From Corallococcus sp. NCRR (GTDB lineage: Bacteria; Myxococcota; Myxococcia; Myxococcales; Myxococcaceae), in assembly GCF_026965535.1 (NCBI RefSeq), contig NZ_CP114039.1:2294001-2358000 (forward strand): a stretch of 64,000 nt of DNA, read 5' to 3'. Of the stretch, positions 1 to 8,531 are shown one piece after another. Positions within the stretch are counted from its first letter, which is position 1; each line of letters begins with the position of its first letter. The position numbers and the translations under genes were made by a program. The notes under the pieces were generated by a model that was not told the origin of the DNA, did not search any database, and worked only from the letters and a program-made list of their open reading frames with translations.

Positions 1-57
1 GTCGCGCAGGTCGCTGTCGTCCTCGACGAGGAGGAGGGTAGGGGGCGCGCGGCTCAT
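1..57 (-). CDS. Response regulator, N-terminal fragment (cut by window start)
   Basis: Only the first 19 codons are inside the window. Read on the minus strand from ATG at 57 they give MSRAPPTLLLVEDDSDLRD, the typical first strand and acidic pocket (E-D-D) of a two-component receiver domain. The phosphorylated aspartate and any output domain lie outside. Its operon partner cannot be seen. The receiver assignment rests on the LLLVEDDSDLR signature alone, which is characteristic but short. Confidence 0.75.
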   Translation of the reverse strand, partial: MSRAPPTLLLVEDDSDLRD

Positions 58-136
58 GGGCCCCCGACGCATAGGGCAAGCCCGCCGGGAGTGACAGGGA
101 ACATCTGCCGGGTGCGACCGGCACCGCGGGCGCGCC

Positions 137-520
137 TCAGCCTTCGTCGAACATGGCCTGGAGCACGCGCCAGGCGAGCTTCAGCTCGGAGCCGGAGCGG
201 CCCGCGAGGAAGTCGCAGATCTCCGCCACGCCGTCCGTGCGCTCCAGGTCGAAGGAGTGGAAGAGCGTCTTGAGGGACACGTCCAATCCCACGGACAGCT
301 TGCCCAGCGTGTCGAGCGAGGGAGAGAAGGCGCCCCGCTCGATGCGGCGGATGGCGTCCACGGACAGGTCACTGCGTTCGGCGAGCGCCTCCTGTGTGAG
401 CGCGCGGCTGTTGCGCATGCGGCGCACGTGGTCGCCAAATCGCCGGTGGAGCTTCGTCCACGTTGTGAGCCGGTTCTTCGCCATATTCGCGGCGGATAAT
501 TTGGGGGCGCGCCGCGCCAT
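137..520 (-). CDS. XRE-family helix-turn-helix transcriptional regulator
   Basis: A 127-residue protein with a helix-turn-helix of the Cro/C1 (XRE) type over about residues 25-85: RRMRNSRALTQEALAERSD, then SVDAIRRIERGAFSPSLDTL. A helical C-terminal tail (about 85-127) may dimerise or sense a signal. The start is uncertain: ATG at 520 (MARRAPK) and ATG at 484 (MAKNRLT) are both possible and neither has a strong Shine-Dalgarno; upstream sequence does not look coding. It faces the SGNH gene divergently across about 200 bases, so it may regulate that gene or itself. No cofactor domain is visible. Confidence 0.8.
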   Translation of the reverse strand: MARRAPKLSAANMAKNRLTTWTKLHRRFGDHVRRMRNSRALTQEALAERSDLSVDAIRRIERGAFSPSLDTLGKLSVGLDVSLKTLFHSFDLERTDGVAEICDFLAGRSGSELKLAWRVLQAMFDEG

Positions 521-602
521 GTGAAGGGACCATGTTCGCGGCCGGACCCTGCATTTGCGCTGGGGTCCGGGAAACCGGCCCTTTCCCCGGGGAGGTCTGG
601 CC

Positions 603-617
603 TGGACGTACGGTCCA
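603..617. promoter_or_regulatory. Short inverted repeat in the divergent XRE/SGNH spacer
   Basis: TGGAC and GTCCA flank a five-base centre, a size usual for operators of XRE repressors. It lies between two divergent starts (520 and 726). Short repeats arise easily by chance in GC-rich DNA, so this is a weak call. Confidence 0.2.
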
Positions 618-725
618 AAACGGATGCGATGTCCGGGATGCCACGCCGGGGCGGCTCGCGAGGCGGCCGAGCGTGGGGTCCAGAACATGCGTGTCCCCGG
701 GCTTTCGTCTACGCTCGCGGGCCAC

Positions 726-2306
726 ATGACGGTTCTCGATGTCTCGCGCGGGCTCCGGCGGGCGGGGTTGCTCGCTCTCCTGGCGGGGGCCCTGCTCCCC
801 GGGTGCGAGTCCCGCACACCCCCTCACCGTTTTCCCCTGACGACGACTCCCGCGACGGACTCCGTGCCGGAGCCGGGGGCCGCGCGGCCCGTGTCCGCGG
901 AAGCCGGGCACGCCGTGACGGGCGAGGGTTCCGCCCGGGTGGTGCCCACCGCCGTGAGCCTCCCCGCGCCGCCTCCAAGCCTGCCGCGCCCGGTGGCGCG
1001 CTCCGCGTTCCGCGCGCTGCCGCCCACCACCGCGCGTGCCGGACAGCTGCACGCGCTGGCCACGCGGTTGAAGGCTCCGGGCGGCACGGTGGAGGACCCC
1101 TGTCTGGAGCCGGGTGACACGGGCTGCGCGCGGTCCGCGCTGTCGCCGTTCTACGCCGCGCTGGATGGGCTCATGCGGACGCCGGGGACGGCGCCCACCG
1201 TCATCGCCGCGTTCGGCAACTCGCTCATCGCGGGGGACCGCATCGTGGACGTGGTCCGCGACGAGCTGGTCGCGGGCTTCGGTGGCGCGGGCCGGGGCGT
1301 GCTGCTGGTGGACCGCATGGCGCCCTACGGCGGACGGGGGCGCACGGCCGCCGTGAGCAACGGCTGGCAGCCGCGCACGCTGGGCGAGCTGAAGGCGCCG
1401 CCGCACCCGTTCGGCATCACCGGCGTGTACCACCTGGCCACGGAGAGCCGGGCCCGGGGCCGCTTCAAGCTGGAGGGCGAGCCGCGCGGGACGCTGTGGT
1501 GGAAGGACGTGAAGGGCGCGGGCCGCCTGGTCGTGTCCGTGGACGGCGCGGTGCTGACGCGCACGGAGCCCCAGGAGGACGGGGCCCACCGCACCACGTC
1601 CTTCGACCTGCCCGAGGGCGCGAAGTGGCTGGACATCACCGCGGAGGGCAAGGGCGCCATCGTGCAGGGCGTGGTGCTGCAGAAGGCCGGGTCCGGCATC
1701 GTGCTGGACATGCTCGGCGTGCCGTCCGCGGACGCGACGCTGTATGCCCGGATGGAGGAGGACGCGCTGAAGGCGCAGCTGTCGCAGCGCGACCCGAAGC
1801 TGCTGCTCTTCTTCCTGGGGGGCAATGAGTCCAAGCGCCTGGAGTGGAAGCGCACGGACCTGCCCACCGTGCGCCAGGACCTGGCCGCGCTCTTGCGCCG
1901 CGTCCGCGCCGCCGCGCCGGGCAGCGCGTGCATGGTGGTGGGCCCCATGGACGCGGTGCAGGACGGGCACGCGAAGGGCAAGCCCCTGACGCAGCGGCCG
2001 TTCCTGCAGGCCGCCATCCAGGCCGAGCGCGAGGTGGCGCTCGCCGAGGGCTGCGGCTTCTTCGACCTCTACTCGGCGATGGGCGGCGCGGGTTCGCTCG
2101 CGCGCTTCAACCAGGCGGGGTTCATGCACGACGACCTGGTGCATCCGCGCGGTCAGGGATTGGACCTGCTGGGGCAGCTCGTCTCGGACGCGCTGCTCGC
2201 GGGCTGGGTGAACGAGGGCGTGGTGCCGGCGCCAGCGCTCACGAGCTCGCGTGAGGAAGCACCGGCCACCGGTGCGAGCCGTGAGACGGCGGAGGCGGTG
2301 CCATGA
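726..2306 (+). CDS. SGNH/GDSL-like hydrolase lipoprotein
   Basis: A 526-residue predicted lipoprotein: hydrophobic leader ending LLAGALLPGC, then a low-complexity Pro/Ala/Thr linker. The SGNH fold is indicated by block I AFGNSLIAGD (nucleophile Ser, but Asn where GDSL proteins have Asp), a GGNES block (GGNE, the usual Asn site), and a C-terminal DDLVHPRG carrying the catalytic Asp-x-x-His. It likely acts as an esterase or carbohydrate deacylase in the periplasm or at the outer membrane. Start: ATG 726 gives the cleanest signal peptide; ATG 687 is in frame too. The stop overlaps the next start (ATGA), so the two are translationally coupled. Substrate unknown. Confidence 0.75.
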   Translation: MTVLDVSRGLRRAGLLALLAGALLPGCESRTPPHRFPLTTTPATDSVPEPGAARPVSAEAGHAVTGEGSARVVPTAVSLPAPPPSLPRPVARSAFRALPPTTARAGQLHALATRLKAPGGTVEDPCLEPGDTGCARSALSPFYAALDGLMRTPGTAPTVIAAFGNSLIAGDRIVDVVRDELVAGFGGAGRGVLLVDRMAPYGGRGRTAAVSNGWQPRTLGELKAPPHPFGITGVYHLATESRARGRFKLEGEPRGTLWWKDVKGAGRLVVSVDGAVLTRTEPQEDGAHRTTSFDLPEGAKWLDITAEGKGAIVQGVVLQKAGSGIVLDMLGVPSADATLYARMEEDALKAQLSQRDPKLLLFFLGGNESKRLEWKRTDLPTVRQDLAALLRRVRAAAPGSACMVVGPMDAVQDGHAKGKPLTQRPFLQAAIQAEREVALAEGCGFFDLYSAMGGAGSLARFNQAGFMHDDLVHPRGQGLDLLGQLVSDALLAGWVNEGVVPAPALTSSREEAPATGASRETAEAVP

Positions 2307-4639
2307 AGCGGCTCTTCGTCGCGCTGTGGGTGTTGGTGGAGGCGGGACCCGCGTTCGCGCAGGCCTCCGCCGGGTCCGTCGCGAAGCCCGCGTCCGTGGC
2401 GCAGGCGTCCGCCGCGGCGCCGAAGCCGGAGGCCGCGCCTTCCGGGGCGGGTGAGAAGCCCTCGTCCCCGCCGGAGTCCAGCGCGAAGGTGGCGCCGGAG
2501 CCGGACGCGAAGGCCTCCGAGTTCCCGCCGGAGGTTCAGCGCGCGCTGGACGCGTTGGTGCGCGCGGACCTGAAGCAGGGGCCCACCGCGGGCCTGTCCG
2601 TGGGCGTGATGCGGGGCGGCCAGCGGTGGATGAACGGCTACGGCTACCGCGACGTGGCGAAGAAGCTGCCGGCCACGGTGCGCACCACGTACCGCATGGC
2701 GTCCATCACCAAGTCCTTCACGGCGGTGGCCGTGATGCAGTTGGCGCAGGCGGGCAAGCTGGACCTGGACGCGGACATCCACACGCTGGTGCCCGAGTAC
2801 CCGGTGAAGCAGTGGCCGGTGACGGTGCGCCAGCTGTTGGGCCACCTGGGCGGGGTGCCCACCTACGACAGCCCGAGCGCCGGCAACAACACGAAGCCGG
2901 TGACGACGAAGGAGGCCATCGGGCTGTTCGCGGACCGGCCGCTCGTGTCGGAGCCGGGCACGCGCTACCTGTACACGACGTGGGGCTTCAACCTGCTGGG
3001 CGCGGCGGTGGAGACGGCCTCCGGCCAGTCCTACCGCGAGTACCTGCGCGACCACGTCTTCGGCCCCGCGAACATGAGCCACGCGGACGTGGATGAAATC
3101 AGCACGCGCGACGCGCAGCAGGCGGTGGGCTACCGCGTGTCGGGCGCGACGCTGAAGACCTCGCGCTTCCTGGATGTCACCAGCCGCTTCGGCGGCGGCG
3201 GCACGCGCGCGACGGTGGAGGACCTGCTGGGCTTCGCTCGCGCGGTGCTGGACCACAAGCTGGTGACGCGCGAGACGATGGGCCGCATGCAGGCGACGAT
3301 GGTGACGCGCGACGGGCACATCACCGACTACGGCATGGGCTTCGCGACCTATCCGCTGCGGGGCCACTACATCGTCGCGCACGCGGGCGGGCAGCCGGAG
3401 ACGACGACGCTGCTGGTGCTGCTGCCGGCGGAGGACACGGCCATCGCGCTCGCCACCAACGTGGAGGACGAGGCGAAGCGGCTGCGCCGGCTGTCCATCC
3501 GGTTGATGGAGACGGTGCTGGACGAGGGCGCGCCGGCCCGGGGCGGCCACTTCACGGACCCCGTGGACGCGGTCGTCTACGAGGGCATGGGGCGGCTGGC
3601 GAGCTACGGGCTCGCGTACCACGACTGGGCCACGCGCGGGCCGGGCACGCTGCCGGCGGAGACGGACCTGGCGGGGGCGTTCGCGAAGGTGTCGTCGCTC
3701 TTCGAGCGGGCGGCGATCGCAAGGGATGGCCGCGGCGCGATGGAGCGGATCCGCGGCGCGCACGAGCCGCGCGCCGAGTCGCTCTTCATCCGCGTGGGCG
3801 CGCACATGGCGGCCACGGTGGAGAAGGCGATGGGCGCGGAGCGGCTGCGCGCGTACCGGACGCAGGGCGCGGCGGGCTTCTTCGCGGACTACCTGGCGGC
3901 GTGCGAGACGCTGAAGTGTCCGGAGGCGGAGCGCTTCAGTCCGTCCGTGCGGAGCGACGTGGCGCGCTTCGTCGCGGGGTGGAAGCGCGCGGAGGTGCCG
4001 GCGCTGAAGCGCACGCGTCTGGAGGCGACGAAGGACCCGGAGAAGCTGTGGCCCTCGTTGAAGGAGGCGGCGGTGCGCGCCCCCGCGGTGCGGCCGGACT
4101 ACACGGATGAGCTGCTGACGCTGGCGGACCGCGCGAAGCGCAAGCCGGTGGACCGGATGCGCTGGCTGGAGCGCGCGACGGAGCTGCATCCGGAGTCGAT
4201 GGACGCGCACCTGGCGCAAGCGGTGGGGTTGATGGAGGCGAACCGGGAGCCGGAGGCGATTCCCCACGTGCGCGAGGCGTTCGAGACGCCGGAGGGCTCG
4301 CTGGTGCTGTCGCCCACGGGCTTCCTGAAGCGGCTCCTGGACACGCGTTCGCTGAAGGTAGCGCGAGGCCTCTTGCGCGCGGCGGTGACGCTGCATCCGG
4401 ACGCACCGGAGCTGTGGGACGCGCTGGCGAAGCGCGAGCGGGCCCTGGGTGACGCGGGCGCGGCGAAGGCGGCGCTGGCCCAGGCGAAGCGGGCCCGTCA
4501 GGTCCGGGCCGCGCAGGAGGCCCGGGCTCCGAAATCCCAGGGCGTCGTGGCCCCGGCGGGCAACGCACCGGCGCAGGACAAGGCCGGGAGCACGTCCCCC
4601 ACGGTGCCGGTGGATCCGGAGTCCGCGCCGGAGCCGTAG
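2303..4639 (+). CDS. LACTB-like serine hydrolase (beta-lactamase/PBP fold) with TPR-like tail
   Basis: 778 residues with a signal peptide (MKRLFVALWVLVEAGPAFA), an Ala/Pro/Lys-rich linker to about residue 75, then a class C beta-lactamase-like domain. The SxxK motif is S134-I-T-K137. The second motif reads YTTWGFNLLG, so the usual YxN is Y-T-T, a variant I associate with the LACTB branch (Y-S-T). The third box is HAGG. After about residue 430 the chain is helical and repeat-like, with TPR-like helices near the end (AHLAQAVGLMEANREPEAI). Probable extracytoplasmic peptidase or esterase; beta-lactam hydrolysis is not implied. Its start overlaps the SGNH lipoprotein stop, suggesting the two act on related envelope substrates. 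Confidence 0.8.
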   Translation: MKRLFVALWVLVEAGPAFAQASAGSVAKPASVAQASAAAPKPEAAPSGAGEKPSSPPESSAKVAPEPDAKASEFPPEVQRALDALVRADLKQGPTAGLSVGVMRGGQRWMNGYGYRDVAKKLPATVRTTYRMASITKSFTAVAVMQLAQAGKLDLDADIHTLVPEYPVKQWPVTVRQLLGHLGGVPTYDSPSAGNNTKPVTTKEAIGLFADRPLVSEPGTRYLYTTWGFNLLGAAVETASGQSYREYLRDHVFGPANMSHADVDEISTRDAQQAVGYRVSGATLKTSRFLDVTSRFGGGGTRATVEDLLGFARAVLDHKLVTRETMGRMQATMVTRDGHITDYGMGFATYPLRGHYIVAHAGGQPETTTLLVLLPAEDTAIALATNVEDEAKRLRRLSIRLMETVLDEGAPARGGHFTDPVDAVVYEGMGRLASYGLAYHDWATRGPGTLPAETDLAGAFAKVSSLFERAAIARDGRGAMERIRGAHEPRAESLFIRVGAHMAATVEKAMGAERLRAYRTQGAAGFFADYLAACETLKCPEAERFSPSVRSDVARFVAGWKRAEVPALKRTRLEATKDPEKLWPSLKEAAVRAPAVRPDYTDELLTLADRAKRKPVDRMRWLERATELHPESMDAHLAQAVGLMEANREPEAIPHVREAFETPEGSLVLSPTGFLKRLLDTRSLKVARGLLRAAVTLHPDAPELWDALAKRERALGDAGAAKAALAQAKRARQVRAAQEARAPKSQGVVAPAGNAPAQDKAGSTSPTVPVDPESAPEP

Positions 4640-4769
4640 CGCCCGCGAACCGGGCTTCCCGGGAAGGCACGGCGCCCGAACCTCCCTCCGGACACGGAGG
4701 CGGTCCCCATGCCTGAGAAGGTGAGAGCCGCGCGGGAGCCTCCCCGGCGGCGGCGGGCCGGAAAAACCA

Positions 4770-4784
4770 GTCCGACAGTCGGAC
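4770..4784. promoter_or_regulatory. Perfect 15-bp palindrome upstream of the Yip1-domain gene
   Basis: GTCCGA-CAG-TCGGAC, 51 bases before the start at 4836, preceded by a short A-run (gaaaaacc) that stands out in this GC-rich spacer. CAGTC recurs within and around it. It could be an operator, or a dispersed intergenic palindrome that also folds as a small hairpin. No T-run follows, so I do not call it a terminator. Confidence 0.4.
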
Positions 4785-4835
4785 AGGTTCAGGACGACCG
4801 GGGCCGGGGGCCGAGCCGTGCGAGGATGCCCGGCG

Positions 4836-5720
4836 ATGACGCCTTCCTGTCCCTCCTGTCAGGCCCCCTTCACCCCCGGCGCGGAGACGTGCGCGCGGTG
4901 CGGGGCCTCGCTGCTGGTGTCCCCGGCTCCCGGTGGCGCCGAGCCTGTCTGCGCCGTGCACCCCGAGTGGCGCGGCGTGGCCACGTGTCCCCGCTGTGGC
5001 GCGTTCGCCTGCGCCCGCTGTCTGCGCCAGGGCCCCGAAGGCACCGTCTGCGCCAGCTGCCTCGAACGTGAACCGCTGGGGCAACTGCCGTGGGATCAGC
5101 GCGCGGAGCTGGGGACGCTCAAGGCGTTCTGGCGGACGTGCTTCGGCATGTTGATGCGGCCCACGGAGACCCTGAAGGGCGTCAACCCCGACGCGCCCGT
5201 GAGCAGCTCCATGGGCTTCGTGATGCTGTCCGCCATCTCTGGCTTCCTGACGACAGGCCTCGTCTACACCGCGCTCATCGGCGTCATCATGGGGTTCGTC
5301 CCCGAGACGGAGACGAGCGGCGCGGATCCAAAGGACGTGAAGCTGTGGATGACCATCGGCATGGCGGCCTGGACGGTGCTCATGCCCATCTTCAGCACCG
5401 GCATGACCCTGGTGAACGCGGGCATGGACCACCTCGTCCTCCGCATGGGCGGCGTGGAGCGCGGCTTCTCCGTGACCCTGCGCGCGCACGCCCTCTCCCA
5501 GGCGCCGTACATCGTCGGCGTGATTCCCTTCGTCGCCGTGTACGCCGCGCCCTTCTGGGCCATGGGCCTGCGCGCCTTCACCTACCGCACGCTGCACCGC
5601 ACCAGTTGGGGCACGGCGCTCGCGGGCGCGCTCCTGGTGCCCGTGCTCTCCTGCTGCCTCTGCGGCGGCGTCTACGGCGCCATCGTGTTCGCGGCCCTCA
5701 AGAGCACGGGTCAGGTCTGA
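4836..5720 (+). CDS. Zinc-ribbon/B-box-like and Yip1-domain membrane protein
   Basis: 294 residues. The N-terminus has paired Cys motifs of a zinc ribbon (CPSCQAPF and CARCGASL), then a Cys/His-rich B-box-like segment (CAVHPEW, CPRCGAFACARCLRQ, CASCLE). From about residue 105 four or five hydrophobic segments follow, resembling the Yip1 domain (PTETLKGV...SSMGFVMLSAISGFL). ATG 4836 is preferred because GAGG lies about 11 bases upstream; an in-frame GTG at 4818 would add six residues. Found widely in myxobacteria; function unknown, perhaps membrane organisation. It stands alone, with a palindrome upstream and a convergent neighbour. Confidence 0.75.
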   Translation: MTPSCPSCQAPFTPGAETCARCGASLLVSPAPGGAEPVCAVHPEWRGVATCPRCGAFACARCLRQGPEGTVCASCLEREPLGQLPWDQRAELGTLKAFWRTCFGMLMRPTETLKGVNPDAPVSSSMGFVMLSAISGFLTTGLVYTALIGVIMGFVPETETSGADPKDVKLWMTIGMAAWTVLMPIFSTGMTLVNAGMDHLVLRMGGVERGFSVTLRAHALSQAPYIVGVIPFVAVYAAPFWAMGLRAFTYRTLHRTSWGTALAGALLVPVLSCCLCGGVYGAIVFAALKSTGQV

Positions 5721-5738
5721 GGCGCGTCCCGCGCGCCT
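5720..5738. terminator. Bidirectional GC-rich hairpin between convergent genes
   Basis: AGGCGCG pairs with CGCGCCT around a five-base loop, spanning the stop codons of the two convergent genes. Seven perfect pairs, no T-run, so efficiency is uncertain. Confidence 0.4.
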
Positions 5739-6807
5739 ACCGCTGTCCGGTCGCCGCCGTCGCCCCGCGCGGCACCAGTGACGACGGCTCCGGCCAGAAG
5801 CGCGCGCTCCGGACGCCGTCGAAGGACGCCGCCAGGCGCCTCGTGCCCAGGTCGTAGACGCGCGCCTGCGTCTCGCCCGCGAGCATCAGCAGGTCCCCGC
5901 GCGCCAGCGCCCGCACGGGGCTGCGGGCGGGCAGGGCGAGTCCCTCGGGTTCGCCCAGGTGGCCGTCCTCCGCCTCCCAGCGCACCGGCATCATCAGCGC
6001 GGTCTGCTCGCCCGCGGTCTGCCACGCGAACAGCGGGCCTCCGCGCGACTCCATGCGCGCCCAGCCGCCGAACACGTCGTGCCCCCGGCGGGACACCACC
6101 GCGTCCAGCCGGACCGCGTCCTGGCTGCCCTCGTCCAGGCCCTGCGCCACCAGCGCGTCCAGGTCCCCGGCCACCGTGGAGGACACCAGCATCTCCGTGC
6201 TGGTGAGCGCGAACACCGCGTCCCAGTCACCGCGCGTGGCCACCGTCTCGATGCGCTTCCACGCCCCCGCCTCCAGCCGGTATGCGTGCGCGAGCCCCGC
6301 GCCCTCGTCCAGCTCCGGGATGGGGATGCGCCGGCCCTCGAAGAGGAAGACGTCGTCGCGCCGCACCAGCTCGCCCGTGTGCGCCGTCAACGCCACCAGC
6401 CGCCCCACCGAGTCGAACCCCACCGCGCCCGTCAGCCCCTCCTCCGGCAAGAGCTGCGCGAAGCCCTGCCCGGACGTCAGGTCCACCGTCCACACGCGCC
6501 CGGGCCCCCGCGCGCTGCCAGCCGGGTCGCGCACCGCCGCGTGCTTCCCGTCCGGGCTCCACGTGAGCTGCAACCCGTCACACGCCGCGTCCACCGTGAC
6601 GAGCGCCCTGCGTCTGCCGTCTGACTCCAGTCGCAGCCAGGTACAGCCCGACGGCGCCGCGTCCTGGAGCACCGACAGTGAGAACGGCGCCACCTTCACC
6701 GGCGCGGCCACCGGCACGGCGGCGGCCACGGCCGGAGCGGCCTCCGGGGGCTTCTGGCAGGCGCTCACGAGGAGCAGGGCGCTGAAGAGGCTCGAGGTGC
6801 GGACCAT
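5737..6807 (-). CDS. Lipoprotein of unknown function, possible beta-propeller
   Basis: 356 residues. The leader MVRTSSLFSALLLVSAC fits a lipoprotein signal, followed by an Ala/Pro/Val linker. The rest is beta-rich with WD40/TolB-like phrases (LQLTWSPDGKHAAVRDP, RVWTVDLTSG, GVRSARFWPEP), suggesting a propeller that may bind a protein partner. ATG 6807 is chosen because GGTGGAG sits about seven bases upstream; GTG 6819 is also in frame. It is the last of three minus-strand genes (sigma factor, phosphatase, this one) with gaps near 100 bases, so co-transcription is possible but unproven. Confidence 0.65.
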   Translation of the reverse strand: MVRTSSLFSALLLVSACQKPPEAAPAVAAAVPVAAPVKVAPFSLSVLQDAAPSGCTWLRLESDGRRRALVTVDAACDGLQLTWSPDGKHAAVRDPAGSARGPGRVWTVDLTSGQGFAQLLPEEGLTGAVGFDSVGRLVALTAHTGELVRRDDVFLFEGRRIPIPELDEGAGLAHAYRLEAGAWKRIETVATRGDWDAVFALTSTEMLVSSTVAGDLDALVAQGLDEGSQDAVRLDAVVSRRGHDVFGGWARMESRGGPLFAWQTAGEQTALMMPVRWEAEDGHLGEPEGLALPARSPVRALARGDLLMLAGETQARVYDLGTRRLAASFDGVRSARFWPEPSSLVPRGATAATGQR

Positions 6808-6927
6808 GTTGAACTCCACCCGGAAAAAGATGACCTCAAAGGAATATGTCAGAGCCCCGGGTGCGAGCGGAAGTCACTCGGGGTCCACATGGTCCTGAAG
6901 TGTCGGGTGGATCAGCCCGGCCCGCGC

Positions 6928-7584
6928 CTACAGCGTCATGTACGCGCGGGCCGCCGGCACGGAGTAGAAGCGCCCCTCCGGCAGGACGTACGCGGTGAGC
7001 TTGCCGCCGTAGACGCAGCCGGAGTCCAGGCCCACCGCGAAGGGGTGCTTCTGCAGGCCGCGCATGGCGTCGTGGCCGAAGATGACCAGCTCCGGGCCCT
7101 GCCACAGGCTGCCCCACGGCTCGCCCGCCTCCAGCCGCTTCGACGGCGTCCCGTCCGCCGCGATGCTGCGCAGGTTGAAGAGGAACTCCTCCCGCTGCTC
7201 CTCCAGCGGCACGCCCGGCACCAGCCCCGCGTGCACCGCCAGCGCGTTCAGCTCCGGGAAGCGCAGGTAGGAGGGCAGCCGCTCCATCCAGGCCCAGTCC
7301 GCCGCGCTCAGCGTGTCCAGCACCTGCCGGTGCTCCGGCTTGAGCTTCTTGCCCTTGGACGCGTGGCCCCCGTGCCAGCGCAGCACGTGCGCGTCGTGGT
7401 TGCCCTTCACCGCCTGGAAGCCGTGCTCGCGCGCCCGCCGCACCACGCCCGCGGAGTCCGGCCCCTTCGCCACCAGGTCGCCCACCAGCACCACCCGGTC
7501 GCCGGGCGTCCAGTCACACGCCTTCAGGAGCGCGTCCAGCTCACTGGAACAGCCGTGGACATCTCCGATGAAGAGCGTTCGCAT
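6928..7584 (-). CDS. ApaH/PrpE-like metallophosphatase
   Basis: 218 residues with the full metal-binding set of calcineurin-like phosphoesterases of the PPP branch: GDVHG (7-11), GDLVAKGPDS (35-44), GNHD (61-64), HAG near 118, and GHDA near the end. The small size fits symmetrical diadenosine tetraphosphatase or Ser/Thr phosphatase relatives, which cannot be told apart here. It acts in the cytoplasm (no signal peptide). Start ATG 7584 begins directly with the first beta strand (MRTLFIGDVHG). It lies downstream of the sigma factor on the same strand. Confidence 0.85.
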   Translation of the reverse strand: MRTLFIGDVHGCSSELDALLKACDWTPGDRVVLVGDLVAKGPDSAGVVRRAREHGFQAVKGNHDAHVLRWHGGHASKGKKLKPEHRQVLDTLSAADWAWMERLPSYLRFPELNALAVHAGLVPGVPLEEQREEFLFNLRSIAADGTPSKRLEAGEPWGSLWQGPELVIFGHDAMRGLQKHPFAVGLDSGCVYGGKLTAYVLPEGRFYSVPAARAYMTL

Positions 7585-7670
7585 CCTCCACCCTCTTTAA
7601 CGCACTGGCCCCGAATGCCCCGCCCGGAATCTCCGGAACCTCGCGCGGCGACGAGGCGTCGCGCGCCGCG

Positions 7671-8531
7671 TTACTCGGAGGGCGTGCGCAACAGCCGGCT
7701 CAGGCTCACGTCCAGCTGGCTGGAGATGAGCCGCAGCACGCTGTCCAGCTGGGAGCGCGTCAGCCGCAGCCGCTCCGTCAGCCGCTGCCGCGTCCCGTCC
7801 AGCAGCTCCTCCTGCGCGCCCACCACCCACCGCGCCGCCGTGGAGCGGTGCACGCCGTACAGCGCCCCCAACTGGTCGATGCCCAGCCCGTCCAGGTACT
7901 TCAGCCGCAGGAAGTTGCGCTGCCGCGCGGACAGGGCCGCCAGCGCCGCCTGGAACGACGCGCTGAACTCCGCGCGGTACGTCTGCTTGAGGTACGCCAG
8001 CTCCGGGTCGTCCCCCGGCGCCACCAGCATGGACAGGTCGCCGTCCTCCGACTGCGCCTGCCCCGAGCGCTGCCGCTGCCAGTCCAGCGCCAGCCACAGC
8101 GCCGCCGCGCGCACCCAGCCCGCCAGCGGCCCCGTGCCCGGGTACGCCGCCAGCCGCGCCGGGGCCTCCGCGCTGCCCACCAGCATCCGCTGGCGCAGCG
8201 CCTGACGGACCTCATCCAGCCCGGCCGCGGGCAGCTTCAGCCGCGCCACCGCCGCGTCCACCTCCGGCATCAGGCGCTCCTCGAAGGTGGCCAGCGCCGC
8301 GGGCACGCCGTCCGCCGCCGCCCGGGCCAGGTACACGTCCGCCATGTGCAGCCGGCCCCAGGCGTCCTCGTGGCCGTCCGCGGGCACCAGCCGGGCCAGG
8401 TGCGCAGCGAAGCGCGGCCCCTCCAGGGGGATGCCCGGCCAGGACTGCCGGGCCGCTTCCAGGGCCTGGGCCAGCCGCTCCTGGAGGACGGAGAGGGCGC
8501 CTGCCGGCTCCGTCTTTCCTCGGGCGGTCAT
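7671..8531 (-). CDS. Myxococcales-family sigma-70 factor (Sig-70_gmx1-like)
   Basis: 286 residues, too divergent for housekeeping sigma. The C-terminal half has sigma region 4 character: ALSARQRNFLRLKYLDG, then GIDQLGALYGVHRSTAARWV, a helix-turn-helix for -35 recognition. A region 2-like segment (PLAGWVRAAALWLALDWQR) precedes it. It matches what I know of the lineage-restricted Myxococcales sigma family (TIGR03001). ATG 8531 is preferred: the in-frame extension to ATG 8618 has many A/T third positions, unlike the gene body. No anti-sigma factor is visible next to it. Such factors are often paired with Ser/Thr kinases elsewhere in myxobacteria; none is here. Confidence 0.8.
   Translation of the reverse strand: MTARGKTEPAGALSVLQERLAQALEAARQSWPGIPLEGPRFAAHLARLVPADGHEDAWGRLHMADVYLARAAADGVPAALATFEERLMPEVDAAVARLKLPAAGLDEVRQALRQRMLVGSAEAPARLAAYPGTGPLAGWVRAAALWLALDWQRQRSGQAQSEDGDLSMLVAPGDDPELAYLKQTYRAEFSASFQAALAALSARQRNFLRLKYLDGLGIDQLGALYGVHRSTAARWVVGAQEELLDGTRQRLTERLRLTRSQLDSVLRLISSQLDVSLSRLLRTPSE

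Noticed and set aside
369-2144. Long minus-strand open frame antisense to the SGNH gene
   Set aside because: Arg/His/Gln/Ala-rich low-complexity translation typical of shadow frames in high-GC genes; the opposite strand has clear motifs.
2153-4396. 747-codon minus-strand open frame
   Set aside because: Antisense to the LACTB-like gene, no recognisable domain, biased composition.
2303-4639. Beta-lactam resistance gene
   Set aside because: The fold is shared by many esterases and peptidases, the YxN motif is altered, and the sequence is LACTB-like.
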